Assembly: GCF_006088715.1 (NCBI RefSeq)
Contig: NZ_CP030771.1
Location: forward strand, 4,846,001-4,910,000
Source: Streptomyces sp. YIM 121038
Lineage (GTDB): Bacteria > Actinomycetota > Actinomycetes > Streptomycetales > Streptomycetaceae
Direction: 5' to 3'
Length of the DNA stretch: 64,000 nucleotides
Shown piece after piece: positions 1 to 8,067 of this stretch; position 1 is the first letter of the stretch, and each line of letters opens with the position of its first letter. The notes below the pieces were generated by a model. It saw only the letters and a list, made by a program, of their open reading frames with translations. It made no database searches and was not told the DNA's origin. A program made the translations under genes and the position numbers.

Positions 1-673
1 GGACGGTGGACACCGCTCCGTAGGAGATGGTCAGTACGGCGATGACGGCGGCGATGCCGAAGCCCCGGCGGGGCGTCACGGCGGAGATGACGAGTGCGAT
101 CCCGGAGAAGAGCAGCGACAACAGGGCGACGGAGACGAGCCCCTGGGCGAACCCCTTCGTCTGCTCCGCGAAGTCCAGCTTCGCCAACAGGGCGCCTACG
201 TAGAGCACGATCAGCGGTGTCGCGGTGAGGATGAACAGGGCCGACGCCATGGCCGCGAACTTCGCGCGTACGTAGTCGACGCGTTCGATGGGGCGGGAGA
301 AGTACAGCGGCACGGTCTTGAACCGCAGGTCCCTGGAGACGGTCTGCGGGGCCTGGGCCGCCAAGTAGAGGCCGATGACGGCCTGGAGGAGCACCGCGTA
401 GCGCGTGTAGTCCACGGGCAGTTTGTCGGCCTTGGTGGCGACGGCTACCGCGACCATGATCAGCGCGGGGGCGCACATGACCCCGAAGAGGATCATCGGG
501 AGCACCTTGGACTTGGCCGAGCGGCCGAGGCCGTAGGCGCCGCGCAGGCTCTGCGAGTACAGCGAGCGGGTGGCGTAGGCGCGGCCGAGGCGGGGGCCGT
601 CGTAGGTGCGGTATCCGATGTTGTGGATCTGGGTGGAGTCGGCGTCACGCGCCCGTGTCGACTCGGCGGTCAT
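1..673 (-). CDS. ABC transporter permease, truncated by window edge
   Basis: Only the N-terminal ~224 residues are in the window; the 3' end runs off at position 1. The start ATG overlaps the stop of the upstream ATPase gene (shared bases 670-673), so the two are translationally coupled. After about 45 polar residues come hydrophobic stretches typical of an ABC-2 type permease. The motif TVPLYFSRPIERVDY in the second loop is characteristic of ABC-2 membrane proteins paired with single-domain ATPases. It is inferred to form the membrane channel of an exporter powered by the upstream ATPase. Substrate cannot be told. Confidence 0.85.
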   Translation of the reverse strand, partial: MTAESTRARDADSTQIHNIGYRTYDGPRLGRAYATRSLYSQSLRGAYGLGRSAKSKVLPMILFGVMCAPALIMVAVAVATKADKLPVDYTRYAVLLQAVIGLYLAAQAPQTVSRDLRFKTVPLYFSRPIERVDYVRAKFAAMASALFILTATPLIVLYVGALLAKLDFAEQTKGFAQGLVSVALLSLLFSGIALVISAVTPRRGFGIAAVIAVLTISYGAVSTV

Positions 674-1689
674 CGCTTGCCGCCTCCTGTCTGCTCGGCG
701 GCGGCCGCGGTCGCCGCCCAGGCGGCCGCGCGCTCGGAGACCTGCTCCGGCCGCTGCTCGTCCTGGGAGCGGAAGACCTCCGCGATGTGGTGCCTGCGCT
801 GTTCCATGCGGACGAGGCCGAGGCCGAGGTCGGCGACGGTGTCCCGGACGAGGTCGTACGTCGCCTCGTCCGCGGCGTCGAGCAGGAAGATGTGGCCCGC
901 GCCGGGCAGCCCGCCCCCGTCGTCGTGGGTGGTCACGCCGTGGGCGTGCAGGGCCGCGCGCAGCGCGCCGGTGCCGTCGGGGTGCTCGTCGCTGTCGGTG
1001 ACCTCGATGGCGAGGGTCGTGGTGCTCTGGGTGAAGTCCGTGGTGGAGCTGGAACGCAGGAGCTTGCCGCCGTCGATGACGACGACGTGGTCGCAGGTGC
1101 GCTCCAACTCGCCGAGGAGGTGTGACGTGACCAGGACGGAGATGCCGAAGTCGGTGTGTACGCGCCGGATCAGGTCCAGCATCTCGTCGCGGCCGACGGG
1201 GTCGAGGCCGTTGGTCGGCTCGTCGAGGAAGACCAGCTGGGGGTCGTGCACGAGTGCCTGGGCGAGCTTCACGCGCTGCTTCATGCCGGTCGAGTAGCCG
1301 CCGATGGGGCGGTAGCGCTCCTCGTAGAGACCGACGTGGCGCAGGGTGTCGGCGGTGCGCTCGCGGGCCGCGGCGGGCGGCAGGCCGGACATGCGCGCCA
1401 TGTGGACGACGAACTCGGTGGCCGAGACGTCGGGCGGCAGGCAGTCGTGCTCGGGCATGTAGCCGACGCGCTCGCGGATCTCGCCGCCGCTGGTGGCGAC
1501 GTCGAGGCCGAGCACGGAGGCGGTGCCCTCGGTGGCGGGGGACAGACCCAGCAGGATCTTGATCATCGTTGACTTGCCGGCGCCGTTGGCTCCGACGAGC
1601 CCGGTCACACCGGGTCCGATGTCCAAGGTCAGCCGGTCGAGGGCGGTCACCTTCGGGAACCGCTTGCTCAGGCTTTCGGTCGCGATCAC
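670..1689 (-). CDS. ABC transporter ATP-binding protein
   Basis: A full ATP-binding subunit of about 339 residues. Walker A is GANGAGKST, the signature motif is YSTGMKQRVKLAQ (replacing LSGGQ), and Walker B is LVFLDEPTNGLDP, followed by the switch histidine in VTSHLLGELE. A C-terminal extension of about 120 residues follows the nucleotide-binding domain, as in exporters of the CcmA/NatA class. The start is uncertain: the frame is open to GTG 1722, but the family normally begins with the residues IATESLSKRF, so GTG 1689 is preferred. Neither candidate has a good ribosome site. It overlaps the permease gene downstream by four bases. Confidence 0.88.
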   Translation of the reverse strand: MIATESLSKRFPKVTALDRLTLDIGPGVTGLVGANGAGKSTMIKILLGLSPATEGTASVLGLDVATSGGEIRERVGYMPEHDCLPPDVSATEFVVHMARMSGLPPAAARERTADTLRHVGLYEERYRPIGGYSTGMKQRVKLAQALVHDPQLVFLDEPTNGLDPVGRDEMLDLIRRVHTDFGISVLVTSHLLGELERTCDHVVVIDGGKLLRSSSTTDFTQSTTTLAIEVTDSDEHPDGTGALRAALHAHGVTTHDDGGGLPGAGHIFLLDAADEATYDLVRDTVADLGLGLVRMEQRRHHIAEVFRSQDEQRPEQVSERAAAWAATAAAAEQTGGGKR

Positions 1690-2002
1690 AGTCACGTGTT
1701 CGACGGTAGTGGCGCGGACCACACCGGGGCGTCACTCCACAGGCTGTCTCCGCCCTCACTCTCGAGTATTACGGGCCCGTAGGGGTCGTCCGGAAGTCGA
1801 ACCCTTCAGGGTTCTCCCGGTGGCCCCCTCAGGGTTCTTCCGGGCCTGTCCCGAAGGCTCACGCAGACCTATTGACGCAGCCGCCAAGCATTGTCACATT
1901 CATCAGTGTCAAGTTACGAGCACGTACGGAGACGGTGCGGTGACGCGGTGCGTCGCGGTGCCGCCCCGGCGGGCGTGGACCGGACACGGGACGGACGGTG
2001 GC
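1690..2002. other. Divergent promoter region between ABC ATPase and M24 peptidase genes
   Basis: No gene is seen. It holds a small inverted repeat (1800-1805 with 1808-1813, AACCCT/AGGGTT) and a 14-base direct repeat, CAGGGTTCTYCCGG, at 1807-1820 and 1830-1843. A possible promoter toward the plus-strand operon is TTGTCA at 1891-1896, 18 bases, then TACGAG at 1915-1920. The promoter is a guess from spacing only. Confidence 0.4.
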
Positions 2003-2863
2003 ATGACCTCAGCAGTGAAGGGTGAACTCTCCGCGGAGCTGCGGGGGTTCCGCCGCGTGCAGACCCTCGCGTACGAATGCGCGGAAGCGGTCGCCGCCCA
2101 GCTCAAGCCGGGGGTGACGGAGCGCGAGGCGGCGCGGATGCAGCGGGTGTGGCTGCGCGAGCGAGGCGTGCGGGACTGGTTCCACCTGCCCTTCGCCTGG
2201 TTCGGCGACCGCACGGCGTTCGTGGACTTCCGGGTGCCTCTGCAGTTCTTCCCCACCCACCGCAGGCTGGAGCCGGGGATGCCGTTCATCCTCGACATGG
2301 CCCCGGTGTTCGAGGGCTATACGGCCGACATCGGCTACTCGGGCTGCCTCGGGCTCAACCCGGTGCACGACCGGCTCCTCGCCGACCTTGAGGCGCACCG
2401 CGAGCTGATCCTGCGCGAGGTGCGCGAGCGCCGCCCGCTGCGCGAGATCTACGAACACGTGGACCGGCTCATGGTCCGCCAGGGCTATGCCAACCGCCAT
2501 CGCGCCTATCCCTTCGGCGTCATCGCGCACAAGGTCGACCGGGTCAAGGAGCGCCGCTTCTCGCCGCACGTGTTCGGCTTCGGCACGCAGTCCCTGAAGG
2601 GCCTCGCGAGCGACGCGCTGCGCGGCCACCGGGACGGCTGGTCCCCCCTGTGGTCGCCGTACAAGTTCTCCGACCATCCGCCGCAGCCCGGTCTGTGGGC
2701 GGTCGAGCCGCACCTCGGATTCCGGGGCACGGGGGCGAAGTTCGAGGAGATCCTGGTCGTCACCGACTCCAGGGACCCCGAGGAGAGCGCGTTCTGGCTG
2801 GACGACGACCTGCCGCACGTGCGGCGCTGGTCCGTGGAAGACGCTGAGAGGGCTGCCGTATGA
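2003..2863 (+). CDS. M24 family metallopeptidase-like protein (Xaa-Pro aminopeptidase fold)
   Basis: About 286 residues with the pita-bread fold of methionine aminopeptidase and prolidase. The five expected metal ligands can be placed: Asp in FILDMAP, Asp in TADIGYSG, His in VIAHKVD, Glu in AVEPHLG and Glu in AKFEEIL. The N-terminal domain of true aminopeptidase P is missing, so it is a stand-alone catalytic domain. The start at ATG 2003 is chosen because GGACGG lies just upstream and the family similarity begins here; the frame is open further up to 1493 but that part is low complexity. First gene of a four-gene operon: its stop overlaps the next start (ATGA). The substrate is unknown; creatinase-like or peptidase activity are both possible. 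Confidence 0.85.
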   Translation: MTSAVKGELSAELRGFRRVQTLAYECAEAVAAQLKPGVTEREAARMQRVWLRERGVRDWFHLPFAWFGDRTAFVDFRVPLQFFPTHRRLEPGMPFILDMAPVFEGYTADIGYSGCLGLNPVHDRLLADLEAHRELILREVRERRPLREIYEHVDRLMVRQGYANRHRAYPFGVIAHKVDRVKERRFSPHVFGFGTQSLKGLASDALRGHRDGWSPLWSPYKFSDHPPQPGLWAVEPHLGFRGTGAKFEEILVVTDSRDPEESAFWLDDDLPHVRRWSVEDAERAAV

Positions 2864-4635
2864 CGACCGTGGAGCTGAAGGGCGCGCGCGAGCGCTGGGT
2901 GCGCACCGGCGGGGTGGAGCTGTGCGTCGCCGAGCTGGGCGAGACCGGGCGGCCCACGGTGCTGCTCGTGCACGGCTATCCGGACTCCAAGGAAGTGTGG
3001 TCCGAGGTCGCCACGCGCCTGGCCGAGCGCTTCCACGTGGTGCTGTACGACGTGCGCGGTCACGGCAGGTCGACGGCCCCCAAGCCGCTGCGCGGCGGCT
3101 TCACGCTGGAGAAGCTGACCGACGACTTCCTCGCGGTCGCCGACGCGGTCAGCCCGGACGAGCCGGTGCACCTGGTGGGCCACGACTGGGGCTCGGTGCA
3201 GGCCTGGGAGTTCGTGACGGTCCCGCGCGCCCAGGGGCGGATCGCGTCCTTCACGTCGATGTCCGGCCCGTCCCTCGACCACTTCGGGCACTGGATCAAG
3301 AAGCGCCTGTCCCGGCCGACCCCGCGCCGGGCCGCCCAGCTCGTCAACCAGGGCGCCAAGTCCTGGTACGTGTACATGCTGCACACCCCGGTGCTCCCCG
3401 AGCTGGCCTGGCGCGGCCCGCTCGGCCGGCGCTGGCCGAAGATCCTCCAGCGCGTGGAGAAGGTGCCCGCGGACGGCTACCCCACGGCGTCCCTGCCCAC
3501 GGACGCCGCGCACGGCGCCTGGCTCTACCGCGACAACGTCCGCGCCCGCCTGCGCCGCCCCCGCCCGGACGCGTACGCGCACGCGCCGGTGCAGCTCATC
3601 ACGCCCTCGGGCGACGCCTTCCTGTCCCAGCGGCTGTACGACGACCTGGACCAGTGGGCCCCGGAGCTGACCCGCCGCACGCTGCCCGCCAAGCACTGGG
3701 TGCCGCGCACCCGCCCGGACCAACTGGCCTCCTGGATCACCGAGTTCGTCACCGCCCACGAGGACGGCGTGCCGCCGGTGGCGAGCGCCGCCGAAGCCCC
3801 CGGAAAGCACGCCGAGCGCTTCTCCGGCCAGCTGGTGCTCGTCACGGGCGCGGGCAGCGGCATCGGGCGGGCCACGGCCTTCGCGTTCGCCGAGGCGGGC
3901 GCGCGCGTGGTGGCCGTCGACCGGGACGCGGAGAGCGCGGCCCGCACCGCCGAGCTGTCCCGGCTCATCGGCGCCCCCGCGGCCTGGGCCGAGACGGTCG
4001 ACGTGAGCGACGAGCAGGCGATGGAGAAGCTCGCCGAGAAGGTCGCCACGGAGTACGGCGTGGTGGACGTCCTGGTGAACAACGCGGGCGTCGGCCTGTC
4101 CGGCTCCTTCCTCGACACCAGCGCCGAGGACTGGAAGAAGGTCCTGGACGTCAATCTGTGGGGCGTCATCCACGGCTGCCGCCTCTTCGGCAAGCAGATG
4201 GCCGAGCGCGGCCAGGGCGGCCACATCGTGAACACCGCGTCGGCTGCGGCCTATCAGCCCTCGCGCGCCCTGCCCGCGTACAGCACGTCGAAGGCGGCCG
4301 TCCTGATGCTCAGCGAGTGTCTGCGCGCCGAGCTCGCGGGCCAGGGCATCGGCGTCTCCGCCATCTGTCCGGGCTTCGTGAACACGAACATCACGTCGAC
4401 GGCCCGCTTCGCCGGGGTCTCCGCCGCCGAGGAGGCCCGCCGCCAGAAGAGGTCCGCCCGGCTCTACGGCCTGCGCAACTACCCGCCGGAGAAGGTCGCC
4501 GACGCCGTGCTGCGTGCCGTGGTCCGCAATCAGGCCGTGGTGCCGGTCACCCCGGAGGCGCGCGGCGCCCACCTCATGTCCCGGTTCTCGCCCAGGGCCC
4601 TGCGCGCGCTGGCCCGATTGGAGCCACCGCTGTGA
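2860..4635 (+). CDS. EphD-like fusion of alpha/beta hydrolase (epoxide hydrolase type) and short-chain dehydrogenase
   Basis: A 591-residue two-domain enzyme. Residues 1-300 form an alpha/beta hydrolase with the oxyanion motif HGYPDSK and nucleophile elbow GHDWGS; aspartate as nucleophile marks the epoxide hydrolase/dehalogenase branch. Residues about 320-585 form a classical SDR with TGAGSGIG for the cofactor, NNAGV, and catalytic YSTSK near residue 474. The same architecture is known in mycobacterial EphD, thought to act on epoxidised lipids. Start ATG 2860 overlaps the previous stop, and its own stop overlaps the next GTG. One polypeptide could open an epoxide and then oxidise or reduce a product. 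That sequence of reactions is inference. Confidence 0.88.
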   Translation: MTTVELKGARERWVRTGGVELCVAELGETGRPTVLLVHGYPDSKEVWSEVATRLAERFHVVLYDVRGHGRSTAPKPLRGGFTLEKLTDDFLAVADAVSPDEPVHLVGHDWGSVQAWEFVTVPRAQGRIASFTSMSGPSLDHFGHWIKKRLSRPTPRRAAQLVNQGAKSWYVYMLHTPVLPELAWRGPLGRRWPKILQRVEKVPADGYPTASLPTDAAHGAWLYRDNVRARLRRPRPDAYAHAPVQLITPSGDAFLSQRLYDDLDQWAPELTRRTLPAKHWVPRTRPDQLASWITEFVTAHEDGVPPVASAAEAPGKHAERFSGQLVLVTGAGSGIGRATAFAFAEAGARVVAVDRDAESAARTAELSRLIGAPAAWAETVDVSDEQAMEKLAEKVATEYGVVDVLVNNAGVGLSGSFLDTSAEDWKKVLDVNLWGVIHGCRLFGKQMAERGQGGHIVNTASAAAYQPSRALPAYSTSKAAVLMLSECLRAELAGQGIGVSAICPGFVNTNITSTARFAGVSAAEEARRQKRSARLYGLRNYPPEKVADAVLRAVVRNQAVVPVTPEARGAHLMSRFSPRALRALARLEPPL

Positions 4636-5576
4636 GCACGGAGCACGGCACCACACCGCCCCACGACCCGCCCCACGAGGAGCACTACACGATCGTTCCG
4701 CGCCGGGTCTCGTTCGACTGGGACGCCACCCCGCTGCACTGGATCCCGGACGAGCCCACGGCCACCCACGTCATCAACGTCCTGCACCTGCTGCTCCCGG
4801 CGGGCGAGCGATGGTTCGTGAAGGTCTTCAAGGAGGGCCTGCCCCTGATCACCGATCCGGTGCTACGCGCGGACGTCAAGGGGTTCATGGGGCAGGAGGC
4901 CACGCACAGCGTGCAGCACGCGTACGTGCTCGATCATCTGGCCGCGCAGCGCCTGGACACCACCGGGTTCACGAAGTACGTGGACTTCCTGTTCGAGAAG
5001 CTCCTCGGTGAGCGGCCGCCGTTGGGCGCGCCCGTGGCCACGCAGGAGTGGCTGCGCTTCCGGCTCGCGATCGTCGCGGCCATCGAGCAGTTCACGGCCG
5101 TGCTCGGCGACTGGGTGCTGCACGCGGAGGGGCTCGACCGGGCCCGGGCGGACGAGGTGATGCTGGACCTGCTGCGCTGGCACGGCGCGGAGGAGGTCGA
5201 GCACCGCGCGGTCGCCTTCGACATGTACCAGCACTGCGCCGGCACCGGCGCTCCCCGGTACGTCCGCCGGGTGGCGGGCATGGCGGTCACGGCCCCCGTG
5301 ATGCTGTATCTGTGGCTCTGGGGCGCCGCGTATCTCGTCCGCCACGACCCGTGGCTCGCGGGGCGCCTGCGGTATTCGCTGCTCGCGCACCACAGGGCGG
5401 TCAGGAAGGGCCTGCTGCCGCCGTGGCGACAGATAGGCGCGGCCGTGCCCCGCTATCTGCGGCGGTCGTACCATCCGTCGCAGGAGGGGTCGCTGCGCAG
5501 GGCCGTCGAGTATCTGGCGTGGTCGCCCGCCGCGCGGGCCGCGGTGGGGGCGGTCGGGCGCGCGGCCATCGCGTAG
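4632..5576 (+). CDS. Predicted metal-dependent hydrolase, PF10118 family
   Basis: About 314 residues starting at GTG 4632, which overlaps the preceding stop (GTGA). The sequence is helical and rich in carboxylates and histidines at ferritin-like spacing: FMGQEATHSVQH near residue 85, AIEQFTA near 153, and WHGAEEVEHRAVAFD near 185. These resemble a di-metal four-helix bundle. The C-terminal third contains a hydrophobic stretch (VMLYLWLWGAAYLV) that could associate with the membrane. The family is annotated as a metal-dependent hydrolase by prediction only. The operon position behind an epoxide hydrolase/SDR suggests a role on the same, probably lipid, substrate, perhaps as an oxygenase or desaturase-like enzyme. 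Confidence 0.8.
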   Translation: MSTEHGTTPPHDPPHEEHYTIVPRRVSFDWDATPLHWIPDEPTATHVINVLHLLLPAGERWFVKVFKEGLPLITDPVLRADVKGFMGQEATHSVQHAYVLDHLAAQRLDTTGFTKYVDFLFEKLLGERPPLGAPVATQEWLRFRLAIVAAIEQFTAVLGDWVLHAEGLDRARADEVMLDLLRWHGAEEVEHRAVAFDMYQHCAGTGAPRYVRRVAGMAVTAPVMLYLWLWGAAYLVRHDPWLAGRLRYSLLAHHRAVRKGLLPPWRQIGAAVPRYLRRSYHPSQEGSLRRAVEYLAWSPAARAAVGAVGRAAIA

Positions 5577-5592
5577 CGCGGGGTACGACCGG

Positions 5593-6654
5593 GTGCCACC
5601 GGGAAAGGACGGGGGAGCGTTGGACGGACGCAGGGAGGAAGGCCGCGCCTCGGCGCCGGGTGCGCCTCAGCCGGAGTCGGCGGGCACGCCCTGGGTGGAA
5701 GCGCCGCCGGGCGCGCCCCGGGTGGAGTACCGCATAGAGGACCTCGCCCACCACAGCGGAGCCACGGTCCGCACCATCCGGGCCTATCAGGACCGCGGCC
5801 TGCTCCCCCGGCCCGAGCGGCGCGGGCGGTCCAATGTGTACGGCGACGCCCATCTGGCGCGGCTGCGGCAGATCGCCGACCTGCTCGACCGGGGTTACAC
5901 CCTGGCCTCCATCAAGGAGTTGCTCGAAGCCTGGGACGCGGGCCGTGGCCTCGGCGGTGTCCTCGGCCTGGTAGCCGAGGTCGACGGGCCGTGGACGGAC
6001 GAGAAGGCCGACCGGATCACGCGGGCGGAGCTGGAGGCGGCGTTCGGCGGCACTCCGGATGCCGCCGCGGTCGCGGACGCCGTGGCGCTCGGCGTGCTGG
6101 AGCCGCTGCCGGACACGGACGACGAGTTCCTGGTGCCGAGCCCTCAAGAGCTGGCGGTGGCGGCCGAGTTGCATGCCGCGGGTGTTCCGCTGTCGGCGAT
6201 CTCCGGGCATTTGCGGGAGTTGCGGGGTCAGGTCGAGCACATAGCGGCGCGTTTCCTGGAGTTCACCAATGAACACGTCTTCGCGCGGTATCTGGGAAAC
6301 CGTCCGCCGAGCGAGGCGGACGCGGCGGAAGCGGCCTCCCTCATCCGCAGGCTGAGGCCGCTCGCGCAGAAGTCGGTCGACGCGGAACTGGCCCGCGCCA
6401 TGCGCTTGTTCGCCACCCGCAACCTCCGTCGGCACCTCGCCGCCGAGGAGCCTCCGCGGCAGCGTGCCGAGCTTCAGTACGTGGCACTGCCCGCCAGCAC
6501 AATGGACGCGGTCCAGGCGCTGGTTGGGCAGGAGAACGTGGCGGCGTTCATCACGGCGGCCGCCGAACGCGAGCTGCACGGCAGGACATTGGATGCACTC
6601 GCGGCAAGTAGGGGTGATTCCGGCATAGTTGAGCAAAAGCCGCCTTCTACCTGA
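5593..6654 (+). CDS. MerR family transcriptional regulator
   Basis: About 353 residues. After a 40-residue disordered start comes a MerR DNA-binding domain: YRIEDLAHHSGATVRTIRAY, then the wing with RGRSNVYGDAHLARLRQI. The C-terminal 230 residues form an effector domain with no metal-binding cysteines, so it is not a metal sensor of the classical type. It lies 16 bases after the PF10118 gene on the same strand, which makes it the likely local regulator of this operon. Start is uncertain: GTG 5593 opens the frame, while TTG 5620 sits close behind a GGGGGA ribosome site. Confidence 0.85.
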   Translation: MPPGKDGGALDGRREEGRASAPGAPQPESAGTPWVEAPPGAPRVEYRIEDLAHHSGATVRTIRAYQDRGLLPRPERRGRSNVYGDAHLARLRQIADLLDRGYTLASIKELLEAWDAGRGLGGVLGLVAEVDGPWTDEKADRITRAELEAAFGGTPDAAAVADAVALGVLEPLPDTDDEFLVPSPQELAVAAELHAAGVPLSAISGHLRELRGQVEHIAARFLEFTNEHVFARYLGNRPPSEADAAEAASLIRRLRPLAQKSVDAELARAMRLFATRNLRRHLAAEEPPRQRAELQYVALPASTMDAVQALVGQENVAAFITAAAERELHGRTLDALAASRGDSGIVEQKPPST

Positions 6655-6657
6655 GAG

Positions 6658-6711
6658 TTGTCCACAGAATTCCCAAGTAGCCTGTGGATAACTGCACTTG
6701 TCTGTGGATCA
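6658..6711. promoter_or_regulatory. Cluster of three DnaA boxes
   Basis: Immediately after the MerR stop there are TTGTCCACA (6658-6666, the Streptomyces consensus), TGTGGATAA (6683-6691, an exact TTATCCACA on the minus strand) and TGTGGATCA (6703-6711, one mismatch on the minus strand). Start-to-start spacings are 25 and 20 bases. The surrounding 200 bases are richer in A and T than the neighbouring genes. DnaA binding is expected from the consensus, but a role is not established. Confidence 0.65.
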
Positions 6712-6877
6712 AACATGGAAAGCCGAATTCCACGATGAAAAGTCGATGGCAGAAAACCGAGTGCGTGGAGAACGGTGGAGCGCGACGCTGAAGAGATGAA
6801 AGAACGACAAGCCCCGGAAGGCCGACCTCCGGACGACCGGGGTTCCGCGGGGGGCGCCTCTCGGCGACCAGAGCACC

Positions 6878-7495
6878 GTGAAAGTGCCGCCGGACGGCTC
6901 GCACACCGCACAGGCCGCTCCCGACGGCCCCCGGACCACAAAGGCTCCCGACGGCCCCCGCGCCGTAAAGGTGTCGAAATATCTGTCGAAGCATCTGCGC
7001 CATCAGCCCGAGCGCATCGGGATCACGCTCGACGACGGTGGCTGGGTGGACATCGGCACGTTGATCGCGGCCGCCGCGGCCCATGGGTTCCGCTTCACCC
7101 GGGCCGAGCTCGACCACGTGGTGGCCGCCAGCGACAAGCAGCGGTTCGCGGTCGACGGCGACCGGATCCGCGCCAACCAGGGCCACTCCGTCGCCGTGGA
7201 CCTCCAGCTGCCCCCGGCCGCCCCGCCCGCGTACCTCTTCCACGGGACCGTGGCCCGCCACCTCCCCGCGATCCGCGCCGAGGGCCTGCGCCCGATGACC
7301 CGGCACGCGGTGCACCTCTCGCCCGACCGCGGGACGGCGACGCGCGTGGGCGCACGGCGCGGCCGGCCCGTCGTCCTGACCGTCGACTCCGGCGCGATGC
7401 ACCGAGACGGCCACGTCTTCCGCGTCAGCGCCAACGGCGTCTGGCTCACCGCCGCCGTGCCCGCCCGCTATCTGCGCTTTCCGGCGCCGGACTGA
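6878..7495 (+). CDS. kptA: RNA 2'-phosphotransferase (Tpt1/KptA family)
   Basis: About 205 residues. The core matches Tpt1/KptA: VSKYLSKHLRHQPE near residue 33, the DGGWVDI turn, RIRANQGHS, the HGT motif in YLFHGTVARH, and HLSPDRGTA. These carry the Arg-His-Arg-type catalytic residues that transfer an internal RNA 2'-phosphate to NAD+. Residues 1-30 are a proline-rich extension with a repeated DGP pattern and are probably not catalytic; a later GTG near 6969 is an alternative start. In eukaryotes the enzyme ends tRNA splicing; bacteria lack that pathway, so the natural substrate is unclear. Confidence 0.88.
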   Translation: MKVPPDGSHTAQAAPDGPRTTKAPDGPRAVKVSKYLSKHLRHQPERIGITLDDGGWVDIGTLIAAAAAHGFRFTRAELDHVVAASDKQRFAVDGDRIRANQGHSVAVDLQLPPAAPPAYLFHGTVARHLPAIRAEGLRPMTRHAVHLSPDRGTATRVGARRGRPVVLTVDSGAMHRDGHVFRVSANGVWLTAAVPARYLRFPAPD

Positions 7496-7508
7496 CCCGG
7501 CAGGATCG

Positions 7509-7961
7509 ATGGGTATGGAGCATCTGCACAGCACCGAGGCCGCCGTGGGGGCACTGCGGGAGATCGCCCGCGAGTACCACCTGGAGTTCGAGGTCGGCCA
7601 TGACATAGGCGCCGACCGGACCTCCCGCCGCACCGCGGCCGGTGTCGCCGTGACGACCGACGCGGACGGCTCGCTGCCGCACGAGGCGTTCGTGGAGTTC
7701 GGCGGGTCCCCGCGGGTGTCCGTGCGGCTCTACCCGGACGACGACGCCCTGATAGACGTCGACGGCGTCGAGTGCCACGACGTGCCGCGCGACCACGTGC
7801 CGCCCTTCCTGCGGTCCGTCTTCGGCGGCCTCGCGTACGTCAAGGGGCGGCGCTTCCCGCCCGGCTACTGGCTGGTCGTACCGCTGCCCGGGGACACGAC
7901 GTACAAGGAGCTCATCCCCATGATCTCGCTCACTCCCTGGCTCAGCGGAAAGGTCCGCTGA
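7509..7961 (+). CDS. Conserved small protein of unknown function
   Basis: About 150 residues, acidic, with no membrane segment or signal peptide. It begins 14 bases after kptA on the same strand, so it may be co-transcribed. The sequence has alternating strands and short motifs (VRLYPDDDALIDVDG, GRRFPPGYWLVVPLPG) but no catalytic signature that I recognise. ATG 7509 or ATG 7515 could be the start; AGGAT lies just upstream. The function is not known and no family is assigned. Confidence 0.7.
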   Translation: MGMEHLHSTEAAVGALREIAREYHLEFEVGHDIGADRTSRRTAAGVAVTTDADGSLPHEAFVEFGGSPRVSVRLYPDDDALIDVDGVECHDVPRDHVPPFLRSVFGGLAYVKGRRFPPGYWLVVPLPGDTTYKELIPMISLTPWLSGKVR

Positions 7962-8054
7962 CGTCCCGGGCACGGGGCGAAGTGCCTGGCAGCGGCCGTG
8001 ACCGGGCCCGCGCGGGCGTCCGGCGGGCGGGGTAGGGCCCGCTGGGGGCCGCCG

Positions 8055-8060
8055 TAGGCT
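8055..8060 (+). promoter_or_regulatory. Probable -10 element of a leaderless transcript
   Basis: TAGGCT ends 7 bases before the ATG of the oxidoreductase gene, which has no ribosome site. This spacing places transcription initiation at or next to the start codon, a common arrangement in Streptomyces. Confidence 0.45.
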
Positions 8061-8067
8061 CGATCAC

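Noticed and set aside
2506..4656. 716-residue open frame on the minus strand
   Set aside because: It lies antisense to the M24 and EphD-like genes and has the His/Arg/Ala bias of a GC-rich shadow frame; no family motif.
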